Of a stretch of 64,000 nucleotides of DNA, positions 9,201 through 19,015 are shown in pieces. Source of the stretch: CAZWRV01 sp964636325 (GTDB taxonomy: Bacteria; Verrucomicrobiota; Lentisphaeria; Victivallales; GWF2-50-93); NCBI GenBank assembly GCA_964636325.1, contig CAZWRV010000020.1:1-64000 (forward strand), written 5' to 3'. The position numbers and the translations under genes are program-made. Positions within the stretch are counted from its first letter, which is position 1. Each line of letters starts with the position of its first letter. Under the pieces are notes generated by a model. That model saw nothing but the letters and a program-made list of their open reading frames with translations. It was not told where the DNA came from and did not search any database.

Positions 9201-11101
9201 CTGCCGACGGAAGGCTCGAACGAGAATTCCAAGGCCCATACTACTACAGCGGAATGTTCGGAATCGACGAGGAGATTCCCGAGCACATCTATGCCGACAC
9301 GCACGGCGACATCATTCGCTATACGGTCGACTACGCGAACGGCAAGTGGGACGTCGACAGCTACTGGATCGGCGTGTATGATCCTGAAAGCGGCGACATC
9401 GGGCCGAAGTGGTGGCCGCGTATCCGCCATCACGACGGCAAGGTCTGGTGGTGCGGCGGCAGCGGCGCCATCGTCCAGCTCGACGAAACCGGCTTTCGAT
9501 ATATATCAAGGATTTACACCAACTGGGTCGAGAAGACCGACGAAGGTGATTACAAGTCGTCAGGAAGGAAGAAAACCGGCTTGAAAGGGACTTGGTCGGA
9601 CTTGAACGGCGACGGAAAAATGCAGTCAGACGAATGGCAGGTCACCTCAGCGCCCGGTTATCCTATCGACGGCAGCGGCCCTCAGCAGGGTTGGGGCATG
9701 TATTTCGATCCTCAGTTCAACCTATACATGCACGACTGGAGCGACGACTCCAAGGGCGGAATATGGAAGATGCCTGTGGCGGAATGGAATAACGGCGTGC
9801 CTGTCTATAAGTGGGAACAAGCCACGCATGTCGGACTGAACCGCACAGGCGGTCTGGTCCACGGCGCCGCAGGCGCGCGCAGCGCATTCGCCTACGGCGG
9901 CAAGACATTCGGATTCAACGGCGGCTACAACGCAAAGAATCTCCCCGGCGTCGGCCACGGCCGAGACTGGGAGTTCGCGCAGATCTCGTGCTACGAGGAG
10001 GCTACGGGAAAACCGCTCTGGCACGCCGGCGAACGTGCCCCCGGCTTCATAATTCCCGGGCAGCATTATTGTCCGACTGGGCCTTCCGGGGTCGTCGGCG
10101 AATACCTGTTCTGGACCGACGAGAACAGCTTGGTTCACGCGTGGGATATTGAAAAGGGGCTTTACGTCGACACGCTTCTTGAAGACATATCCCGCAATCC
10201 GAATCCGTCGCCATACACCGTCTGGGTCGAGCTTTTCAACACGCGCGTCTTCACGCATCCGAAGACCGGAAAAGTTTATCTGCTCGCGGCAAGCGACGCC
10301 ATACACATCTTTGAAGTTCTCGGAACTGACAAGAAGATGCAGCGCTTCAGCGGGGAATTCCAGTTGACGGAAAAAGACATCGAGTCTGCGAAGGCGCAGC
10401 TTGCGGCGAAGTCCAGCGCAAAGACCCGGGAATTGAAGATTAAAAAGGTCTTGTCGCAGCCGCCGCTCGACGGAAATCCTGCGAACTTCGCAGGCTGCGA
10501 GGCCGCTACGATGGTCCTCAACAACGACGCACGGGGAACTGCAAGGCTGATGGCCGACGGCAAGAACCTTTACGTATGCTTCGATGTGAAGGATTCCTCG
10601 CCTTGGAAGAACGGCGGCTCCGACATCTCCACGCTCTTCAAGACCGGCGACGAAGTGAGTATCTGGCTTGGGCCAGACAACAAGAAGCGCCGGCCGGATG
10701 AAAAGGATGTCAGAGTAATGTTTTCTCCGACCATCTCCGGCAAAAATGCGGTCGTGGCGTTCCGGCCGAAATGGCCGAAGGCGCCGAAACCTGTTCCTTT
10801 CAAATCTCCATCAGGAGAGGTGACGATGGACTGCGTCGAGGAACTGCCGGATGCAAAGTGCGTGGTGAAGACCGCAGACGACGGCTATGTCCTGCAGGCG
10901 TCGGTGCCGCTGGCGGACATCGGGCTCTCAGGCGATCCCGTCGAATTCGGCCTCGACCTTTCGATCACCTTCAGCGATCCCTCGGGAACGCTTAACAACG
11001 CTCGCTTCCACTGGGGGCGCAACGGCGCAGCGATGGTCTTCGATCTGCCCTCCGAAGCCCGCCTGGAACCCGAAACGTGGGGGACTGGGACAATAAAGTG
11101 A
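6287..11101 (+). CDS. Giant secreted beta-propeller / CBM9-like protein (B)
   Basis: About 1604 residues, the largest gene here. GGAGG lies a few bases upstream of ATG 6287. Signal peptide 1-27, ending VSAQQ. Residues about 30-590 form a first NHL/propeller-like region. Residues about 595-690 are an FlgD-like Ig fold (VIWDGIDMFGEWVKPGTYRY), followed by the family block NPPYRTADGKGSWGGVW. A second propeller covers about 700-1370. The last about 190 residues are a CBM9-like domain (DGKNLYVCFDVKDSSPWKNG). An EF-hand-like DLNGDGKMQSDE loop lies about residue 1100. No catalytic residues are recognisable, so binding or scaffolding of extracellular polysaccharide is the cautious inference. It converges on the hydrolase gene ending at 11122. 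Confidence 0.83.
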   Translation: MRKQINILAAGSIVFAFALFLSPRVSAQQNPPSVMKAVGVLGNSSGLNDLPVPFAMYTGIAADDKARIYLAGAPEGIVVTDKIGKCLTVITLPDNKGCTIKSLAAFIGGKVFVIAIRHDGAASALYSADTSPDDPKNLSAVKLDEGPGHWALSPTPDDSGRVVVGKSIPEKLSYSVEAFEPKEGKPTVLFSMEMPKGATRPWRHFIQAEPGGAINLAHAGGVNWDGLFKADGTRIGNALPGQLFENYRYIFGYSGNISRMSADGKNSEPGDCGARYEEPRMFTQITKSGNLFYISGRGGATVSAWKDDKFTYKRRIGGIYIEDFALSGSELRGIAYQLNGSLNVPHVIHIPAQQAIGEPLDVAGCFHDRSVKAVVPVHGKGLVCVYQKTDKKIGLCYSGPDQGWQYDVETPEIKSIGQAAVLGKDILIADPVSGTIWTRPILDKAAPVKPWKTGVLSVTGLSVLPDGSAIFAATPTKVLRISQDGTKIEWENESQWKGIRRIAATMSELYVCDQADHVVDKLDVKNGSIIARLGVFGESGPSIDHLNAPHAVAADANGVFIADNGNGRILIAATSAWRPDIKIMPVDDDSPVKAVQISVNLPEQGRMSLNIYNPENDLTVRQLVCAGDSSEPVIWDGIDMFGEWVKPGTYRYHGTIVPKFSLRYITSVSQSGNPPYRTADGKGSWGGVWYFVTDICPVTSAPDSDIVVLWGFEEGEGGLIRMSQDGEVRWKQHLAWWMKATMTGVCSDGTDIYIAGASAMNAASGAENYSGKLNRPFIWRVSAENGAMKLYSKDQDKQPMFGEYKEAKGVDVVSDIEFSDGMLYITAPAQDSVFVADAASGKLLDTWKIPQASGIAFKDKVSCFVGSGQKILSVTPADGKTANFADAKGVVRDITMLPDGKIAASVGGPRHQLVFFDQYGKELMALGQSGGRPLCGRMIRESFLKPTGLCATANGKIFIAEEAAPKRFTRWSADGRLEREFQGPYYYSGMFGIDEEIPEHIYADTHGDIIRYTVDYANGKWDVDSYWIGVYDPESGDIGPKWWPRIRHHDGKVWWCGGSGAIVQLDETGFRYISRIYTNWVEKTDEGDYKSSGRKKTGLKGTWSDLNGDGKMQSDEWQVTSAPGYPIDGSGPQQGWGMYFDPQFNLYMHDWSDDSKGGIWKMPVAEWNNGVPVYKWEQATHVGLNRTGGLVHGAAGARSAFAYGGKTFGFNGGYNAKNLPGVGHGRDWEFAQISCYEEATGKPLWHAGERAPGFIIPGQHYCPTGPSGVVGEYLFWTDENSLVHAWDIEKGLYVDTLLEDISRNPNPSPYTVWVELFNTRVFTHPKTGKVYLLAASDAIHIFEVLGTDKKMQRFSGEFQLTEKDIESAKAQLAAKSSAKTRELKIKKVLSQPPLDGNPANFAGCEAATMVLNNDARGTARLMADGKNLYVCFDVKDSSPWKNGGSDISTLFKTGDEVSIWLGPDNKKRRPDEKDVRVMFSPTISGKNAVVAFRPKWPKAPKPVPFKSPSGEVTMDCVEELPDAKCVVKTADDGYVLQASVPLADIGLSGDPVEFGLDLSITFSDPSGTLNNARFHWGRNGAAMVFDLPSEARLEPETWGTGTIK

Positions 11102-11121
11102 CTGATGTGAAATATTTGAAA

Positions 11122-13029
11122 TCACTTCATCTCATATATCCCCGGCGGGACGTCGCCGAAGGAAGCGTCCTTCCTGCGTTTTACGACCGAGCCGTCGAAG
11201 AGCGAGCGTAGCGCTGCGACTTTCGCAAACTCCTTGCCGAGCTTCAGGGAGGGATATGCCGCGGCGTTGTGAGCGACAGGCACTGCCAGCAGTTTTTTCT
11301 TCCGGTCGACGGCCAGATCACCGGGAAGCGGCGAGAAGCCTCCCATTCCATTTTCCCTCAGGAAGCAGGTGTAGAACTTGTTGAGTTTCGCATGTTCGGG
11401 CTTGTTCGAGCCGGTGCAGTATCTGCCGGCTAGGCTGAACGACGACTCTCCGTAGATACTGAAAGGCGAAACTGAACGGATGGAAAGCATCTGGATGAAA
11501 TCGCGCGGTCCGAGCCCGTCTTCCGCGCGTCTGGGATTCGACACGATCGAGTAGGCCTCTATAGGGAATTCCGTGGAAGAGCCCTCGCCGATCAGGATCG
11601 CCTCCGGATCGCATTCCTTGACGCATGAATGGACGCGTTCCATGAATTTCACCGCCATTCTGTTTGTATCGCCGGGGAAGCGCATGAAGCTGCGCGGCGC
11701 GAAGTCGGGCGGGAACGCCCAGGCAAGGCAGTCGAGGAAGATTCCTTTGCATCCGCATTCCTTTATGTAGAAGCGGATCCACTTTTCAGTGTATTCGATG
11801 TAGCCGGGATGGCCTGGATTGATATGGACGATTTCAGGATGGTCCTCGGAGCCCCATGCCGCGCAGAAACGCCCGTCGATCCCGCGGATGAACCAGTCGT
11901 CGTCGATCTCCGGGCCGCCGCGGTACATCAGGCCGCTGTGGCTCATCCAAATGATCATTGGGACGCCGCAGTCAGCCATCCTGCGGCACATGCGCCTGAA
12001 CTCGTCCGGAGTGCCGTGGTTAGGATCCGGCTGGTAGCCTTTTGGAGTCGTCCCGCTGCATATCGGGCGGTCGGTGACCAGGTTTATATGGATTCCGGAG
12101 AAGAGCCCTTCGGCGTGTTCGCGCTCCCAGAGATCGGCCTGCGCCTTCCAGGTCGGCTGATTGTCCCATCCGAGCCCCTGGCGGAAATGCGTCCTGTCGA
12201 CCCAGGCCGGCGCCTCCTTCAGGTTGAACGCCGCGTAGTCGGCGATGAACTGATTCATGGACTCCTTGGTCAGTCCATAGTTAAAAATGATCTCCGGCAT
12301 TGTCAACGACTCGCCGAGGTTAAACGGAGCATGGAGCGTGTAGTCGAACGCCACGCCACGGCCGGCGTCTTCGATGTTCAGGATGTAGCCGACCTGCGCC
12401 CTGCGGCATGTGATGGATATCCAATGGTCTGTCTTGACATTGTGGAAGACTGCTCCGTGTATTACCATTCCTCCCGGATAGATTCGACGCCAGACGTTGC
12501 GCATGAAAGCCTTGCATGCTTCGGGCGTCCCATGTTCATAGCCGCAGTGCCCGAACTCGTCGACAGGTCCGCTCGAATGCGCCGACGCGAAGATCATCCT
12601 GGTGTCGTCTCCCCAGAAGCGCCAGTCAAGCCTGGGAAGGGTGAACGTGTCGACATGCAGAGGCGCTTCGATGACCGGTCCGCCGGGACCGGGGCACGGA
12701 AGGTTGGTCTGATCCGCGCGTTCACGCCGTATGTGATACTGGATTCCGAAGCTGGGATACTTCGCATAGTTCCGCAGCCCCATCGAACGCGAAAGGACTA
12801 GCCCCCAGCCGCAAAAATGGTCTACGAACCTTTCGCCCTTCATCCTTGCCAGATTCTCAAGCGGACGCGTCGCTCCAGCGGGCTGGTAGAGCCGCATCTT
12901 AAGAGGAATTCCGTTGACTAGAAACTCCGAGCCACCTGCTTGCTTCTGTTCCAGCAATTCTTTTCCATAAAGCTTAAGCGACCTTATCGCCCCAGCGCCT
13001 TCATCGCATTTCACAACAAAGTCTTCCAT
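11122..13029 (-). CDS. DUF6259-type TIM-barrel glycoside hydrolase (cytoplasmic)
   Basis: About 635 residues without a signal peptide. The N-terminal half is beta-rich (supersandwich-like); residues about 270-520 form a TIM barrel with FIKECGCKGIFLDCLAW-type strand ends (actual text IRFYIKECGCKGIFLDC) and ILIGEGSS. By analogy with GH36/GH31-like enzymes these could hold the nucleophile Asp and an acid/base residue; this is inference. The substrate is unknown. It is the last gene of the minus-strand run that begins at 23071, 172 bases after the propeller gene ending at 13202. The start ATG 13029 has a GGGG-containing purine stretch upstream. Its cytoplasmic location suggests it cleaves imported oligosaccharides. 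Confidence 0.7.
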   Translation of the reverse strand: MEDFVVKCDEGAGAIRSLKLYGKELLEQKQAGGSEFLVNGIPLKMRLYQPAGATRPLENLARMKGERFVDHFCGWGLVLSRSMGLRNYAKYPSFGIQYHIRRERADQTNLPCPGPGGPVIEAPLHVDTFTLPRLDWRFWGDDTRMIFASAHSSGPVDEFGHCGYEHGTPEACKAFMRNVWRRIYPGGMVIHGAVFHNVKTDHWISITCRRAQVGYILNIEDAGRGVAFDYTLHAPFNLGESLTMPEIIFNYGLTKESMNQFIADYAAFNLKEAPAWVDRTHFRQGLGWDNQPTWKAQADLWEREHAEGLFSGIHINLVTDRPICSGTTPKGYQPDPNHGTPDEFRRMCRRMADCGVPMIIWMSHSGLMYRGGPEIDDDWFIRGIDGRFCAAWGSEDHPEIVHINPGHPGYIEYTEKWIRFYIKECGCKGIFLDCLAWAFPPDFAPRSFMRFPGDTNRMAVKFMERVHSCVKECDPEAILIGEGSSTEFPIEAYSIVSNPRRAEDGLGPRDFIQMLSIRSVSPFSIYGESSFSLAGRYCTGSNKPEHAKLNKFYTCFLRENGMGGFSPLPGDLAVDRKKKLLAVPVAHNAAAYPSLKLGKEFAKVAALRSLFDGSVVKRRKDASFGDVPPGIYEMK

Positions 13030-13201
13030 CTCTGCTTATCCCCTATTTCCCATTCGTCAGTTTTGCTATGGCATTTCAACCCATTCCAGTTCTGCTGTGG
13101 ACGAGACCTATCGATACCTGCCGAAACCTGCCGTCGCCTATCAATAATATCCAAGCAACAACAGACCCCATGCTTTCATTCACACATTCACTATTCACTT
13201 T

Positions 13202-16200
13202 TTAAAACTCAATCCTTCCCCACTGCGAAGGATCGACGCAGGTCTCGGACGGCAGATCGACGGTCACCTGGCTTTTCTGGTCGAAGTGATAATACCGCGC
13301 CACATTTATAGTTCCAGCGGAATCGGACATAATCACGCCGACATCTCCTCTGAGAATCCCCCGGGGGGCGGCCGATAGTCCGAGTTCCTTCCAGGGTATT
13401 GTGATTTCCGCCGTATAAGCGCCAGAATCTTTTGCTATGGCTGTCGAAACATTCTTCATGATCGTCACAGAATCAACGACGGCAGTTCCGGTCGGCGAGC
13501 TGAACTTCGACTTCGCTTCCTCGGAAGTTCCGGGAACTACGAACCTGTAGAGGACCGCTGCCGGCTTTCCATTGAAATTCGCAACCAGTATCCGGACATC
13601 GCCCGCTGCCAGCTCCTTCCTGTCCGGGTGCTGCTTCGGATCCAGCGCGAGCCGTAAATCGATAGCGTCACCGGTCTTGAACAAAGTCTTGAAGTCCTCG
13701 CCGGAATTCATGAACGGCGAATCATCCTTGACTTCGATATGGACAATCAGAGCTTCACGGCTGAAAGCGACTGCGAAATTCGCAACAGGATTGTCCGGAG
13801 GAATCGGATATTTCGCGTTCTCGTACCATTTCCACTGCGGGGAACAGATAGCCTTGACGACTTCGTCCTTGCTTGCGGAGTTCGCAGATTCTGCCTCCCC
13901 CTTTGTTTCAAGAATTATTTCTCCTCCGGGCATGCGCACAAGAGTTTCCAATCCCCTGACTTCAAGCAAGTTGCAAGAATCCTTCCCCTCGATCTGCATG
14001 ATGCGTCCGTCCGGGGCCTCGCCGAACCAGCCATAGAAGCATTCGTCGCAGAGGCTGTACTGGTCCAGGCGGTCGCCGACCTTCACGCTGGTTACAGACT
14101 GCATGGCCGGCGTTGTGCGCATGTCTCCGAAAAGCTGGCAGATGAAAAGTCCGTCGCATGTGAAAAGGTAGCGGACGCCCTTGTTGCCGTTGAGCTGGAA
14201 CACGTCGGCGTCAAATCCATTGACGGATGCGAAACCCTCGACGTTCAAAGTGTGCTGTATGTCGCCTATCTTCGGGCGAGGCGAACTGTGCCAGTTGGCC
14301 GGGAAAGGATTCGGATATGTCCACCTGACAGTTCCGTCCGGCGAAAGCCCCATGAGCATGTTTGCTTTGTCGCCCTGGTTTCCGCCCCCGCCGAGGTTCA
14401 GGATGAAGTTCCCCTGACGGTCCGACGCCAGCGCAGATATGCCCAGCTTCACCGATTTTGGCAGCGGTACAACGGCAGAATTTGCGAAATCGTATTCGAG
14501 CGACTCCGAATCCTCCTTCGGCGGAATGCGGATTATTGATTCCTTCCCTACGGCATGAAGCTCCAAATTCTGTCCGACGCGAGCGCGCCAGATTGGCGCA
14601 TACGAAATAAAATCCTTGAGCAAGGAAATTTCCGCAGGCTCCGCCATTCCGTCCTCGTCCTTGTCGGACCATAGGAAGATGGCGTTGTCGTCTATTTTCT
14701 CCTCGGCCAAATTTGCGACGAACGCTGCCTGCTTCTCCTTCCAGGCCTTCTTCAGCCCAGCGACCGTCCCAAGTATTGCGCGTGGCAGGAGATGGTCACC
14801 GACAAGCTCCCCGACTATGCTTCCTGGAATCCCATAATCTTGGTCTGTAACCAGATACAGCTTGTCGCCACGCCACAGCGCGTGTTGAGGGATCGCTCCC
14901 TCGGAGACGACGACTGGAAGATCCTCATGCTCTTCAGGACGGAAAGCTACTGCTACGAGTTCCGCAGCTGTCGGCCAGGGTCGGATCTCGAAGACCATGC
15001 CCTTGTAGAATGCGCGTGTCTTGGCGACCGAGTCCGGCATGATCCATCCCAAGGACGACTGCTTCATTTTCCTTTTAGGCTCGACCGATCCGCCGCCGCC
15101 GTAATGCGGCGGACCAATGAAATCTTTTATGAGTTCGCCCTCTTTGCTCCACACGCTGACCCGCTTCGGTAGGAAATCATGTTCGGCGATCCATATGCGG
15201 CCCTTCGAGTCGATCGCTATCCCCATGGGATATCCCATAGCATTCCTGTCGAACGCGCCTTCCCTCCTTCCCCCTTTTGTTCCAATCGTCCGCAGGAATT
15301 TCCCGTCCGCCGAAAAAACTTTTACGCATTGCTCGGAAGGCGCGCTGTCGGTCACATATATGTCGCCGTTAATATCGACCGCCAGGCACGAAGGCTTTTG
15401 AAGCTCCATCGTGACGATGTCAGCAAGGGTTCCTTTTTCCAAATCCGCCTTGACGATCTTGTTCCCGCTGACAGCGAACATCGCGCCGTCGGAATTTTTG
15501 GCAAGGCCGCCTGGCTCCGCGAGCCGAACATCGCGCACGAACGCCGCCGTCTCTTTTCCGAATAGCGCGAGCCGCGCTTTGTCCGAGAGCGATAGGACGA
15601 TGTATTTGTCAGTTACCGCCATTCCGCGGATTCCGGTGAAATCCTTTGAGGACTCCTGGACGAACGCGGCGTCGGAACGCTTGACGGCGGGAGGATTCGG
15701 AACGAATGAATGCTTGTCGAGCGAAACGCGGTGGACTGCGAGCTTGTCGCCCATCCAGCCTTTCTCGCCGGCCACATAAATTATTCCGTTGTCGACCGCG
15801 ACTGCGTCCGCTCCCGAGGTGCTGAACCAAAGTGAGCCCCAGGACTTTTTGAAGTCGGTGCCGATTTCGATCAGGCTATGACCGGCCTCTGCGATTTTCG
15901 CGCCGATGAATATTTTGTCTCCGGCGGCATGGACGCAGAGCGGTTCGGCATGGTCGGACAGCCAGCCTCCTGCGCTCCCGGCGCGCATGTTCCACTGGAC
16001 TACGGGATTGGTGAGCCATGGCGGATTCCCCGGGGAATAGAACGCACCTTGGAAATGAGAAGAGATTTCGTCATGGCTGATGCCGCACCAGCGATATCGG
16101 CCTGGCGGAACTGGATGTCCGGAGTCGTCAAGCCCGTCCCATATTTCGCTGTTCTCTCCTACCTCTCGCTTCGCGCAGGCGACGAGGTTCCTGACTCTAG

Positions 16201-16348
16201 TTCCATCATCCTTCTCGATGACAATTGTGACAAATGACTGACTGTCGAGAGTATAGGATAATTTCGCCCCGGATTCCTCTGCGGACACCGGGAATATTCC
16301 GGTAGATGCTGCTGCGGCGGCAATGAGAATGTGAGTTCTGGAAAGCAT
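13202..16348 (-). CDS. Giant secreted FlgD-like / beta-propeller / CBM9-like protein (D)
   Basis: About 1048 residues; AAGGA sits five bases before ATG 16348. Signal peptide 1-23 (PVSAEES). It lacks the N-terminal CBM9 domain of its paralogues and begins directly with the FlgD-like Ig fold (about 30-105, SEIWDGLDDSGHPVPPGRYR). The family block follows, NPPW then GGWLSDHAEP, and then a propeller to about 830 with an EF-hand-like DKDEDGMAEP loop. The C-terminus (about 850-1048) is CBM9-like (FSREALIVHIEVKDDSPF). The gene starts 11 bases after the truncated SGNH gene, consistent with co-transcription from 23071. Confidence 0.83.
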   Translation of the reverse strand: MLSRTHILIAAAAASTGIFPVSAEESGAKLSYTLDSQSFVTIVIEKDDGTRVRNLVACAKREVGENSEIWDGLDDSGHPVPPGRYRWCGISHDEISSHFQGAFYSPGNPPWLTNPVVQWNMRAGSAGGWLSDHAEPLCVHAAGDKIFIGAKIAEAGHSLIEIGTDFKKSWGSLWFSTSGADAVAVDNGIIYVAGEKGWMGDKLAVHRVSLDKHSFVPNPPAVKRSDAAFVQESSKDFTGIRGMAVTDKYIVLSLSDKARLALFGKETAAFVRDVRLAEPGGLAKNSDGAMFAVSGNKIVKADLEKGTLADIVTMELQKPSCLAVDINGDIYVTDSAPSEQCVKVFSADGKFLRTIGTKGGRREGAFDRNAMGYPMGIAIDSKGRIWIAEHDFLPKRVSVWSKEGELIKDFIGPPHYGGGGSVEPKRKMKQSSLGWIMPDSVAKTRAFYKGMVFEIRPWPTAAELVAVAFRPEEHEDLPVVVSEGAIPQHALWRGDKLYLVTDQDYGIPGSIVGELVGDHLLPRAILGTVAGLKKAWKEKQAAFVANLAEEKIDDNAIFLWSDKDEDGMAEPAEISLLKDFISYAPIWRARVGQNLELHAVGKESIIRIPPKEDSESLEYDFANSAVVPLPKSVKLGISALASDRQGNFILNLGGGGNQGDKANMLMGLSPDGTVRWTYPNPFPANWHSSPRPKIGDIQHTLNVEGFASVNGFDADVFQLNGNKGVRYLFTCDGLFICQLFGDMRTTPAMQSVTSVKVGDRLDQYSLCDECFYGWFGEAPDGRIMQIEGKDSCNLLEVRGLETLVRMPGGEIILETKGEAESANSASKDEVVKAICSPQWKWYENAKYPIPPDNPVANFAVAFSREALIVHIEVKDDSPFMNSGEDFKTLFKTGDAIDLRLALDPKQHPDRKELAAGDVRILVANFNGKPAAVLYRFVVPGTSEEAKSKFSSPTGTAVVDSVTIMKNVSTAIAKDSGAYTAEITIPWKELGLSAAPRGILRGDVGVIMSDSAGTINVARYYHFDQKSQVTVDLPSETCVDPSQWGRIEF

Positions 16349-16359
16349 AGATTCCTTTA

Positions 16360-17298
16360 TTATTCGCCCGACGGCGGGACGGTCGAGAAAATCAAGCCCG
16401 CAAGCTCCTGCGGGTTTTCAACGGCGATGTCGATTGAGAACTGCCACTGCCATGTGCAGTGGTTGGCCTTGAACACCAGGCAGTTGAGGCCTTTCCTGAG
16501 GACGACATTCCTGACAGCCCTTCTGTCCGGCTCGGAATTGATGGCCCCGGAATATATCTGTTCTCCGTTTACAGCCACAGAGATCCCCTGTGCTCCGGCG
16601 AAGGCCTGGGTTCCGACTGTTATCTTGATCGGCAGTTCCTTGTCGCTTGTGATCCAGCGGACGCCGAAGGCCGCCTCGAAGTTGCCGGAGAATGAAACTG
16701 CATACATGCAGACGCTTCCTGGAGAATTTCCGCCGGTGTAGTCGATGCTCGGCACATATCGCGTCCATTTGATCGGCGCGCCTTGCCAGCCGTCGGGAGT
16801 TACGCAGAAGCCAAGTCCCTTCATGAACTGCTCTTCTCCCGGCAATATGCCTTTCGAAGGGAAGAACTTCTGGGTTCCCGGCTCCCACACCTGCTGGTTG
16901 ACGATGCCATAGCCGATCAGCCAGGGAGCAGGGATGTTAATTGCTGCATCCTTTGAGGAATCTCCTTCCTTGACGTTGACATTCTTCACGTCAAGGAATG
17001 TATCCTTTTCACGGCTCTGCTTTTCGACGCCCATCCATGAACCGACTCCCTGACCGCTTCCGCCGAGCGGGACGACTGTCACATTGCTGCCGGGCCTTGC
17101 GGCATCAAGACCCTCCTTTATGAGGTTGATGAAGCCGCCGGGACCGAAATTTACACCGAGCCCGGTGATGCTGTCGCCGACAAACAAGATGCGGTCTCCA
17201 TCATTGATCATAGATGACGAATTATTATCGTCTGAAATTAGCTGCGACATTGCGCAGAGCAATGATGCCAAAACACATGCGTAACTTCTTCTTATCAT
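16360..17298 (-). CDS. Secreted protein with truncated SGNH/GDSL hydrolase start
   Basis: About 312 residues. An open frame extends further upstream, but ATG 17298 has a GGAGG just before it and begins a signal peptide (RSYACVLASLLCAMSQLIS). Residues about 35-65 are a clear SGNH block I (DRILFVGDSITGLG) with the following helix (PGGFINLIKEGLDA). The later SGNH blocks, including the C-terminal DxxH, are missing. The remainder is a beta-rich segment of unknown type ending in a jelly-roll-like stretch (KGLNCLVFKANHCTWQW). The block I serine is therefore probably not part of a complete esterase. It lies between a pseudopilin gene (31-base gap) and the propeller gene D (11-base gap). It may be a deletion product that stayed in frame or a domain reused for binding. 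Confidence 0.65.
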   Translation of the reverse strand: MIRRSYACVLASLLCAMSQLISDDNNSSSMINDGDRILFVGDSITGLGVNFGPGGFINLIKEGLDAARPGSNVTVVPLGGSGQGVGSWMGVEKQSREKDTFLDVKNVNVKEGDSSKDAAINIPAPWLIGYGIVNQQVWEPGTQKFFPSKGILPGEEQFMKGLGFCVTPDGWQGAPIKWTRYVPSIDYTGGNSPGSVCMYAVSFSGNFEAAFGVRWITSDKELPIKITVGTQAFAGAQGISVAVNGEQIYSGAINSEPDRRAVRNVVLRKGLNCLVFKANHCTWQWQFSIDIAVENPQELAGLIFSTVPPSGE

Positions 17299-17329
17299 AT
17301 CGCCCTCCTTGCGGATTGTTGGACATATT

Positions 17330-18058
17330 TCACGGCCACGGCGGATACAGCCTGGTGTAGCTGGTGGCCCCCCATCCGCCGGCCCATCCGGCCCAGCCGC
17401 CCTTGTAAGGTATCCATTCGGCGTTGCCTCCGCCGTAGAAGACATTCGAGCCACGGGGAGAAGGCGTCCGCGGATAGGTATGCGACGACCATGGAAGCGC
17501 GCCCGCCCCCGGCCAAGGAGTGCCGGAAACAGTTCCAAAAACCTGATCGCCGATCAGAGGACGCTTCGTGAAGTTCTTTTCGATGATGCTTATGCCCCAT
17601 GGGGCGGCCGGCCTGCTCGTTCCATATGGGTTCCATGCCGAGTTGTGGGCCGTCAGATCCATGCAGCCCCAGATCTGCCAGAAGGCCGGCGTTCCGACCA
17701 TGTATTCGGCGGCACAGCTGTCCGGACAATAAAAGACATTGATGCTCTTTATGTATCCCATGGTGTATAGGAGCATGTTGTCCTGGTAGAATTCTCCGCA
17801 CACGTAGTCGCATGACGCCATATTGGGGAGCCAGTTGGAAAAGTCTCCTGCATATGAAATGTCACCCAGCCCGATCTGCTTCATATTGGAAAGGCAGATT
17901 GATATTTTTGAAGCGCTTCTGGCCTTTCCTAGCGACGGCAGCAGCATAGAAGCGAGTATAGCTATGATCGCAATAACGACTAATAGCTCGATAAGGGTAA
18001 ATGAACTTCGGCGGATGATCGTTCTTTCAGATCCGCTTCTTGAACGTGACATTTGCAT
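17330..18058 (-). CDS. Type IV pseudopilin-like secreted protein (DUF1559-like)
   Basis: About 242 residues. AGGAGG lies seven bases before ATG 18058. After a basic leader ([19 protein letters not shown]) comes the class III signal [20 protein letters not shown], with the invariant Glu at mature position 5, then a helix and a globular beta-rich domain with several Cys. The C-terminus is rich in Gly/Trp/Pro. These proteins are processed by prepilin peptidase and are greatly expanded in Lentisphaerota; their role is not established. It is the third gene of the operon-like run, 45 bases after the first pseudopilin. Confidence 0.88.
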   Translation of the reverse strand: MQMSRSRSGSERTIIRRSSFTLIELLVVIAIIAILASMLLPSLGKARSASKISICLSNMKQIGLGDISYAGDFSNWLPNMASCDYVCGEFYQDNMLLYTMGYIKSINVFYCPDSCAAEYMVGTPAFWQIWGCMDLTAHNSAWNPYGTSRPAAPWGISIIEKNFTKRPLIGDQVFGTVSGTPWPGAGALPWSSHTYPRTPSPRGSNVFYGGGNAEWIPYKGGWAGWAGGWGATSYTRLYPPWP

Positions 18059-18103
18059 ATTTTATCCTCCTGCTTTGAATCTTGAGCTCTCCGCTCTCGG
18101 CGG

Positions 18104-18958
18104 CTATGGCTGGCCGTCCCAGACCATGAACGGTCCGTCCGATGCGCTGGAAACCGGCTTTGTTGTCTTTGTTGCCTTGGAGTATGCGGGGCGGTAGTCG
18201 AAGCCGATCGGATTCTGGGTGCATTTTGCGAAGCTGACTGTGGCCACGGCAGCATCCGCCAGGAGCTGGTGCGCGTTTCCTTTGGGAATCACCATGCACG
18301 AGTTTGAGACATGCGGGTTGAAATAGGGGATGAGAGTTGATTCGGACGTGTTCCACGGTGCGCCGTAGCTGGCGTCATGATCCTGCTTGATAAGGACGTC
18401 CGTCATTAAAAGTTCCATGGGATTGCTGCGGCCGTGCCTTGTGTCGTGCGACCAGAAGCTGTTCATGGTGTTGTGCATCTTGCGCCCGGAGAAGAAGCTG
18501 TAGACTGCGCCGGTAGTAGTCCACTTAAGAGTGCTTGGGTTGCTGGGTATGTAGGGGCCGTAGCTGGACCAGTCCTGGACGGGGCAACGGAAGATGTTCT
18601 GTGTGTCGCGGATCCCGAAATATCCCTTGTAGCTGGCCAAGACATCCGGATTGAACTCGTTAAGGAAACGGTAGGTGCTAGCCGGCTCCCAGCCGTATCC
18701 CGGGATAAAAACGGAATCACCTCCGAAATTGGGGAAGCGCCCGTCGAAGTCGCCCGCATATGTGGAATGCGCCAGCCCGTGCTGGCGCATCTGGCCTGAG
18801 CAGAGTATCACACGTGCCTTCTGGCGCGCCAGCCTCAGAGCCGGAAGAAGAATCGCCATCAGGATTGAGATGACCGCGATCACCACCAGCAGTTCGATCA
18901 AAGTGAATACAGTCGCACGGTTTGCTTGATGCCGTTCTATTAAAACTTTTCTTCCCAT
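18104..18958 (-). CDS. Type IV pseudopilin-like secreted protein (DUF1559-like)
   Basis: About 284 residues from ATG 18958, chosen over an upstream in-frame ATG at 19000 because it gives a normal short leader ([17 protein letters not shown]) and is preceded by a purine-rich GGGGTGAG. The prepilin motif [20 protein letters not shown] is followed by the usual [12 protein letters not shown] helix. The globular part ends in the DG-containing tail common to this group. The gap to the propeller gene H is about 57 bases. It differs widely from its neighbour pseudopilin outside the first 60 residues, so the pair is not a recent duplication. Confidence 0.88.
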   Translation of the reverse strand: MGRKVLIERHQANRATVFTLIELLVVIAVISILMAILLPALRLARQKARVILCSGQMRQHGLAHSTYAGDFDGRFPNFGGDSVFIPGYGWEPASTYRFLNEFNPDVLASYKGYFGIRDTQNIFRCPVQDWSSYGPYIPSNPSTLKWTTTGAVYSFFSGRKMHNTMNSFWSHDTRHGRSNPMELLMTDVLIKQDHDASYGAPWNTSESTLIPYFNPHVSNSCMVIPKGNAHQLLADAAVATVSFAKCTQNPIGFDYRPAYSKATKTTKPVSSASDGPFMVWDGQP

Positions 18959-19015
18959 ACCACTCACCCCTTCCAAATCAGCCATCGCGTCGTTGTGCAT
19001 TGTGAGAGAAATGTT

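Noticed and set aside
11629..12801. 390-codon plus-strand frame opposite the DUF6259 hydrolase
   Set aside because: No signal, motif or ribosome site; the minus-strand hydrolase explains the region.
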